The notes beneath the pieces are model-generated. The model was given only the letters and a program-made list of their open reading frames with translations, was not told the origin of the DNA and made no database searches. From assembly GCA_035541875.1 (NCBI GenBank), contig DATKML010000014.1, positions 62,001-126,000 on the forward strand: a stretch of 64,000 nt of DNA, written 5' to 3'. This document shows positions 61,708-64,000 of the stretch, piece by piece. The stretch comes from JAJPHI01 sp035541875. Its GTDB lineage: Bacteria; Desulfobacterota; Binatia; Binatales; Binataceae. Made by a program: the position numbers and the translations under genes. The number at the start of each line of letters is the position of its first letter. Positions within the stretch are counted from its first letter, which is position 1.

Positions 61708-62238
61708 CTAGAGCAGAAACGCCATATTGAACTGCGGCAGATCGGCAGTGACTAACTCGACGATCTTTTCATCCATCCGGAGCGAACCGTCGATCCGACG
61801 TAATCTATGAGTGACGCGGCCCGGCCAAATCCGTAAGTCCTGCGTTGCCTGCGCGGAGACTTCGTACAGTACGAAATTGGATCCGACCGTGAAGGTCCCC
61901 GCAGCTTCATCAGCGGCGAGAATCTCGACGTTCGAGATAACCCGCCGCATTGGCGACACCGGGGTTTGCGAGTGACGCAACCCTGTCTGGAGTTGTTTGA
62001 TTCGCGTACCGAGACGCGTGCGATTATCGTTGATATACGAAAGACGCGTAGCCGGATCGTAATCCGCCGGACCCTTGGGCACCCAATAGTGCATCGCGTC
62101 GGTGACGAGTGCTTCCCATTCCGCGTAGCGTGATTCATCGGCAAGGCGCGCTTCGAGATACAGGAAGGCCTCGATTTCGCGATACGTCGCCTCGCTGACC
62201 GTTACTGATCGCGATGCAGGAGTCCCTGTCTCAGCCAC
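61708..62238 (-). CDS. Ring-hydroxylating dioxygenase beta subunit
   Basis: 176-aa small, NTF2-fold subunit: REIEAFLYLEARLADESRYAEWEAL, YWVP, DNRTRLGTRIKQL, HSQTPVSPMRRVISN, RVTHRLRR. Structural partner of the Rieske alpha subunit; the GTG start overlaps the alpha stop by eight bases, so translation is coupled. Confidence 0.95.
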   Translation of the reverse strand: MAETGTPASRSVTVSEATYREIEAFLYLEARLADESRYAEWEALVTDAMHYWVPKGPADYDPATRLSYINDNRTRLGTRIKQLQTGLRHSQTPVSPMRRVISNVEILAADEAAGTFTVGSNFVLYEVSAQATQDLRIWPGRVTHRLRRIDGSLRMDEKIVELVTADLPQFNMAFLL

Positions 62239-63508
62239 GACGTTCCATCATCAACCGGTATTGGCGCCAGAAGGCTCGATTGGTGACCTCATCGCTGACG
62301 TGACCGAAGCGATTGCCCTGGCTGTCGCGCTGCTCGCGCTTCATGCCGCGGCTCAGATCGACCCATCCGGGAGTCCCACCGTTGCGAGGGATACCTAGGC
62401 TCTCGCCTTCAAAGCCAGCCTGCATCCGCTCTGCCGTCACGGCGTCGTCGGCAACGATAAAACTGGCTGGACCGATCGCCGCCTCTGATTGGCGCAGCAA
62501 ACGACGATTGAATTGTTCGTCCACGCCCTCAAACTGCACTGCGGTGTGGTAATGGACGGTCGTGTTCACCGCCAAGGGCTCGACGCGCGCGAGGTTCAGT
62601 TCGCCGAGGAAGAGATTCGGAAAAATGAACGCATGCGGCGGCCCGTTCCAGAGCAGTCTTTTGGCGCGCTCTTCGCCGTAGCTGCGGACCATCGCTGCGC
62701 GATAATCGCTCACCTTGTCCGGTGTCACGCCCAGCCACGACATCTCGGCTTTGAAGCTGGGTCGCATGTCGAGTTCCGAATGGCCGCGCCCATAATCCAC
62801 GGCGCGCGATTCGTTGTTGGTCTCGCCGCCGATAATCGTGTCCTCGTAATAGCTGGTCGTCGTCTTCAGCATCGAAGCGTGGACGAAGTCGACGTGATAG
62901 CCATCCTCGTCACTCTCCGGCCACATCTTCCAGTTCGATTCGATCCGATGCCCGATCCATCCGGCGCTGATCCGGATCTTCCCGGTGGGCGAGAGGTCGC
63001 ACAGACGATCGATTAGCTCCGAACCTCCGACCCCGAGATGGTCCGACAGGGGACCGGCATCGCCCGAGAGATTGGCGAAGACGAAGCCCCGATACATTTC
63101 GACCGCGCGGGGACGATCGAGTCCGAGTTCACTGCGCTGCCGTTCAAAGCCGCCCTTGTACGGGACTCCCTTGAGTTCGCCGTCGAGTCCGAAGGTCCAT
63201 CCATGATAGGTGCACTGGAACGAGCGGCTATTGCCACGCTCTTGCCAGCAAAGTGCTGCGCCGCGATGCGCACAGCGGTTGCTGACGACACGCAGGACTC
63301 CATCGAGACCACGCGCCATGATAACCGGCTCAAGGCCAATCCTGCGGGTTACCCAATCGCCGGGCTTGGGCACTTCCGACTCGTGCCCGACGAAGACCCA
63401 TCCGCGCCGGAAGATCCTGTCCATCTCATCGGCGTACGCGCTGGGGTTGGTGTAGAGGCTACCGTGGATCCGCTCCTCTTGAATCAATGCGCCGTAATCG
63501 ATGCTCAC
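62231..63508 (-). CDS. Rieske ring-hydroxylating dioxygenase alpha subunit
   Basis: 425 aa. Rieske [2Fe-2S] motif C79-x-H81 (NRCAHRG) and C99-xx-H102 (FQCTYHGW); the mononuclear iron site is in DEDGYHVDFVHAS (about 210-222). GTG start at 63508 after GAGGG. With its beta subunit and flanking SDRs it forms an aromatic (or other cyclic) substrate oxidation cluster; ferredoxin and reductase partners are not in the window. Confidence 0.95.
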   Translation of the reverse strand: MSIDYGALIQEERIHGSLYTNPSAYADEMDRIFRRGWVFVGHESEVPKPGDWVTRRIGLEPVIMARGLDGVLRVVSNRCAHRGAALCWQERGNSRSFQCTYHGWTFGLDGELKGVPYKGGFERQRSELGLDRPRAVEMYRGFVFANLSGDAGPLSDHLGVGGSELIDRLCDLSPTGKIRISAGWIGHRIESNWKMWPESDEDGYHVDFVHASMLKTTTSYYEDTIIGGETNNESRAVDYGRGHSELDMRPSFKAEMSWLGVTPDKVSDYRAAMVRSYGEERAKRLLWNGPPHAFIFPNLFLGELNLARVEPLAVNTTVHYHTAVQFEGVDEQFNRRLLRQSEAAIGPASFIVADDAVTAERMQAGFEGESLGIPRNGGTPGWVDLSRGMKREQRDSQGNRFGHVSDEVTNRAFWRQYRLMMERRG

Positions 63509-63568
63509 GCGATTACCCTCACTGAACGAGCCGCTGCTCGGCTCGGGGATGCTGTACCTAAAGGTAGT

Positions 63569-64000
63569 TTACCGCGCTGTCATGGCTCCATCGACCGGCA
63601 TCGCACATCCGGTGACGAACGACGCATAATCAGACAACAGCCACGTCGCAGCCTCGGCAATCTCCTGCGGCTGACCCAGGCGGGCGACAGGTTCCGTGCT
63701 CACCAGGATATCCTTAAGCCTCGGATGCGACCCGACCATTCCACCGACCATCGGGGTGTCGATTACACCGGGGCATACGGCGTTGATGCGAATATTGTTG
63801 CGCGCATATTCGAGCGCGGCAGTCTTGGTGAGTCCGATGACGCCGTGCTTCGACGCGGTATAAGCGGGCATCCCGTGCGAGCCGACGAGGCCTGCGGCGG
63901 ATGCTGTATTGACGATCGCTCCACCGGATCCCTGCTTCACCATCTGCAGGATCTCGTACTTCATGCACAGCCATACGCCGCGCAGATTTACCGCCATGAT
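63569..64000 (-). CDS. Short-chain dehydrogenase/reductase (N-terminus outside window)
   Basis: Open through the window end, so the N-terminal cofactor site is missing. Visible: catalytic Ser in NTASAAGLV, YTASKHG, and INAVCPGVIDTPMVGG; C-terminus GCAMPVDGAMTAR. Close to the SDR at 60937 over the shared part. Upstream member of the Rieske cluster on the same strand. Confidence 0.93.
   Translation of the reverse strand: MMAVNLRGVWLCMKYEILQMVKQGSGGAIVNTASAAGLVGSHGMPAYTASKHGVIGLTKTAALEYARNNIRINAVCPGVIDTPMVGGMVGSHPRLKDILVSTEPVARLGQPQEIAEAATWLLSDYASFVTGCAMPVDGAMTAR

Overview
The window looks like a contig from an uncultivated, moderately high-GC, Gram-negative-type soil or aquatic bacterium. Five luciferase-like (LLM) oxidoreductases, a Baeyer-Villiger-type monooxygenase, three SDRs, a Rieske dioxygenase pair, a DUF1329 protein, inositol-1-phosphate synthase, an RpoH-type sigma factor and flagellar motor remnants lie together. 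Such a mix is reported for lineages like Candidatus Binatota (former deltaproteobacterial relatives); this placement is inference, since no rRNA gene is present.

Layout. (1) 1-5400: chromosomal genes: the start of an HlyD/EmrA efflux adaptor, a flavin monooxygenase and a multi-PAS histidine kinase. (2) 5553-31264: a 25.7-kb integrated genomic island. It is bounded by a 16-bp direct repeat that copies the 3' end of an intact tRNA-Ser(TGA) gene. At the tRNA end it has a P4-type integrase, an AlpA-like regulator and a primase-polymerase/DUF927 replication protein. Its cargo is defence-rich: a complete type I-E CRISPR-Cas locus (cas3, cas8e, cse2, cas7e, cas5e, cas6e, cas1e, cas2e, and an array of 13 repeats and 12 spacers), an AvcD-like anti-phage deoxycytidylate deaminase, a DUF3800 protein, an ArdC-like antirestriction protein behind an operator-controlled promoter, a possible PD-(D/E)XK nuclease, a second tyrosine recombinase, an HNH-like lipoprotein, and two SRAP-domain loci, one intact and one decayed. 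(3) 31586-43117: LLM oxidoreductases, decayed fliG and motA remnants, a DapA-family aldolase, a DNA-binding-domain/citrate synthase fusion, ino1 and a DUF1329 protein. (4) 43282-54488: housekeeping genes (coaBC, family-4 UDG, nfeD-slipin, an aminotransferase, HAD and GST genes, rpoZ, rpoH). (5) 54607-64000: a CinA-type MoaB/Mog-domain protein, a Ser-rich secreted protein, a probable selenoprotein of the ArsC/Spx family, a class II photolyase, a DUF523/DUF1722 protein, tandem LLM paralogues and a Rieske/SDR catabolic cluster cut by the window end.

The two strongest unusual signals are these. First, a complete type I-E CRISPR-Cas system sits on a P4-satellite-like tRNA island with exact attachment repeats. 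Second, a gene at 56085-56435 has an in-frame TGA at the first position of a CxxC-type motif, followed by a perfect 8-bp hairpin with a GGGU loop at the spacing expected of a bacterial SECIS element. That makes it a likely UxxC selenoprotein which standard gene calling would truncate.
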